From Branchiostoma lanceolatum (taxonomy: Eukaryota > Chordata > Leptocardii > Amphioxiformes > Branchiostomatidae), in the NCBI RefSeq assembly GCF_035083965.1, contig NC_089736.1:5831501-5895500 (forward strand): a stretch of DNA of 64,000 nt, read 5' to 3'. The notes under the pieces are model-generated. The model was not told the DNA's origin. It ran no database searches and saw only the letters and a list, made by a program, of their open reading frames with translations. This document shows positions 62,639 to 64,000 of this stretch, piece after piece; the first letter of the stretch is position 1; each line of letters opens with the position of its first letter. Position numbers and translations under genes: made by a program.

Positions 62639-63018
62639 AATAACAACAACAAAAGGTATTTTTTGCAGCATTTTTCTCGAATTTTTGCACGCTCTTGTAT
62701 TCTAGAATATTTTCTCAATCAAGTGTTAATGTATTTTCATGTTATAGGTATGAAATTCGTCGTCAAAGGGTTCGAGAAGGTCACAAAATGATCACCCACA
62801 ACAGTAAACAAATTATTTTATGGTATCATATTTTTATTGAAAATGAATAGCTAGAGGCCTAGAGCTAACATAATTCCACCAGGTCACACCACACATATGG
62901 ACCACCCATAAAGAATGCATCTAAGAGATCTTTGATGCAACATCCCCAGCATAATGTTCTCCTACATACTAGTGGGGTGCTGTGAAACAAATCAAAGAAA
63001 CGAGTAGAAACAAGTGAT

Positions 63019-63108
63019 GATCCCAACCGAGATTCGAACCCACGCCGAAACCGGCAGCCCAGATCACAGGCACACACGCCTTAACCACTAGGCTAAAAGG
63101 TCGCGACC
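63019..63108 (-). mobile_element. tRNA-like sequence or SINE head
   Basis: On the minus strand, box A TAGCCTAGTGGTTAAGG and box B GGTTCGAATC are well preserved, and the T-arm region can be drawn. The remaining cloverleaf and the 5'/3' acceptor pairing are poor, so a tRNA-derived SINE is more likely than a functional tRNA gene. Confidence 0.65.
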
Positions 63109-63231
63109 AGTTAGACTAGTCAGTTGGAGGCGCTTGAACCCCCACTGTTACAGCTGCTCTAGATAGATTCCAATAAATGTCCATGTTTATTAGTTAGTTA
63201 GTCTGTTTACTTCCCACCAACAGCAGCCGCA

Positions 63232-63534
63232 ATGAAGATCGCGGTGGAGGGGTGCGCCCACGGCGCACTGGAGGAAATCTACGGCACGCTGCAGTACGTT
63301 TGTCGTTAGTTAGTTACACTGTGTTACTTCCCACCAACAGCAGCAGCCATGAAGATCGCGGTGGAGGGCTGCGCCCACGGTGCGCTGGAGGAAATCTATG
63401 GCACGCTGCAGTACGTTTGTCGTTAGTTAGTTAATCTGTTTTACTTCCTACCAACAGCTCCCGCCATGAAGATCGAGGTGGAGGGTTGCGCCCACGGCGC
63501 GATGGAGGAAATCTACGGCACTGGGGCTTGCTAG
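63232..63534 (+). repeat. Three tandem copies of the DBR1 first-exon start
   Basis: ATG starts at 63232, 63349 and 63466 (117-bp period) each open a frame nearly identical to the DBR1 N-terminus ([18 protein letters not shown]). The first two run through LQY and then stop at VCR (25 residues). The third has E and M changes and stops after 22 residues. Each is preceded by the same CCCACCAACAGC sequence as the real exon. They lie 155-460 bp upstream of the real ATG (63690). A SINE-like fragment (about 63535-63615) separates the third copy from the real exon. Confidence 0.92.
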
Positions 63535-63689
63535 GGATTCCAAGCCTTCAGGTTCAAACCCAAAGCCTTAAGGTTCAAAGTCAACAACCCTAACCATAAA
63601 ACCATCTTGCCTAACCTTGTTTGTTGTTTGTTTGTTTGTTTGTTCGTTGGTTAGTAAGTCTGTGTTTCTTCCCACCAACAGCAGCGGCC

Positions 63690-63886
63690 ATGAAGATCGC
63701 GGTGGAGGGGTGCGCCCACGGTGCACTGGAGGAAATCTACGGCACGCTGCAGTACCTGGAACAGCAGGAGGGCGTCAAGGTGGAGCTGCTGCTCTGCTGC
63801 GGAGACTTCCAGGCCGTGCGGAACGCTGACGACCTCGAGTGCATGGCCGTGCCGAAGAAGTTCCGCTTCATGGAGTCTTTCCACAA
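63690..63886 (+). CDS. DBR1: DBR1 lariat debranching enzyme, first exon (gene runs off window)
   Basis: DBR1 hydrolyses the 2',5'-phosphodiester bond of excised intron lariats in the nucleus. The exon encodes [11 protein letters not shown], then [15 protein letters not shown] and [19 protein letters not shown], matching the start of the metallophosphoesterase domain. C8, H10 and D39 are the expected metal-site positions, and GDFQAVRN is the family signature. It ends CACAA|GTAAGA in phase 2, and the next exon lies beyond 64000. It is preceded by three partial copies of its own start. The gene is divergent from ARMC8, with about 3.3 kb between start codons, of which 1.67 kb is an inserted element. 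Confidence 0.93.
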
Positions 63887-64000
63887 GTAAGACGCTTTTG
63901 GTAAATCTCCAAGCAGATGTAAAGTTCTGGCCCATTCTCTGTAATGTAACAGTCTGGTTCAAGCGCCACTTACTGACCAGTCTACCTGGTCAGGACCTTT

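Noticed and set aside
63019-63108. Functional tRNA gene
   Set aside because: Boxes A and B are good, but acceptor-stem pairing and spacing are poor, and several similar SINE heads exist in the window.
1-64000. CRISPR arrays, bacterial operons or prophage
   Set aside because: Intron-containing animal genes throughout; the tandem repeats seen are satellites or exon duplicates without spacer-repeat structure.

Overview
The window is nuclear DNA of an invertebrate deuterostome, most likely amphioxus (Branchiostoma). The proteins match chordate orthologues closely, introns are dense and chordate-like, CpG is not depleted, and non-coding DNA is full of tRNA-derived SINEs, foldback/MITE families and CR1-type LINE debris. 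The species cannot be fixed from sequence alone.

Layout: (1) 1-15 kb: two exons of a minus-strand secreted or membrane protein, a signal-peptide exon at 14927-15002 and an LDL-receptor class A exon at 254-361, joined in phase 1 across a possible 14.5-kb intron. (2) 15-20.7 kb: no recognisable gene; foldback elements and a long GT microsatellite. (3) 20.8-22.0 kb: a minus-strand C2H2 zinc-finger gene broken by a nonsense codon, a frameshift and a decayed 3' end. (4) 25.6-37.25 kb: CWC22, 20 exons, minus strand, complete. (5) 37.25-37.66 kb: a compact bidirectional promoter. (6) 38.0-44.76 kb: CDC6, plus strand, complete. (7) 44.8-60.37 kb: ARMC8, 19 exons, minus strand, complete, tail-to-tail with CDC6. 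Its first intron holds a broken CR1-like LINE that itself contains a 313-bp DNA element. (8) 60.97-62.64 kb: a 1666-bp non-coding element with 477-bp, apparently identical terminal direct repeats. (9) 63.69-63.89 kb: first exon of DBR1, plus strand, running out of the window. The exon chains of CWC22, CDC6 and ARMC8 were assembled by eye. Each keeps one reading frame across all junctions, giving proteins of 1259, 601 and 671 residues.

Function: CWC22 (spliceosome, exon-junction-complex loading) and DBR1 (lariat debranching) act in RNA splicing. CDC6 licenses replication origins, and its promoter carries E2F-type sites. ARMC8 is a scaffold of the CTLH/GID ubiquitin ligase. ARMC8 and DBR1 lie head-to-head here as they do in human 3q22.3.

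The most unusual theme is recurrent 'echo exons': tandem partial copies of a splice acceptor or first-exon start just upstream of the real exon, in all four main genes (DBR1 exon 1, CDC6 exon 6, CWC22 exons 10 and 12, ARMC8 exon 15). The second is the 1666-bp direct-repeat element, whose ends fit no class I can name with confidence.
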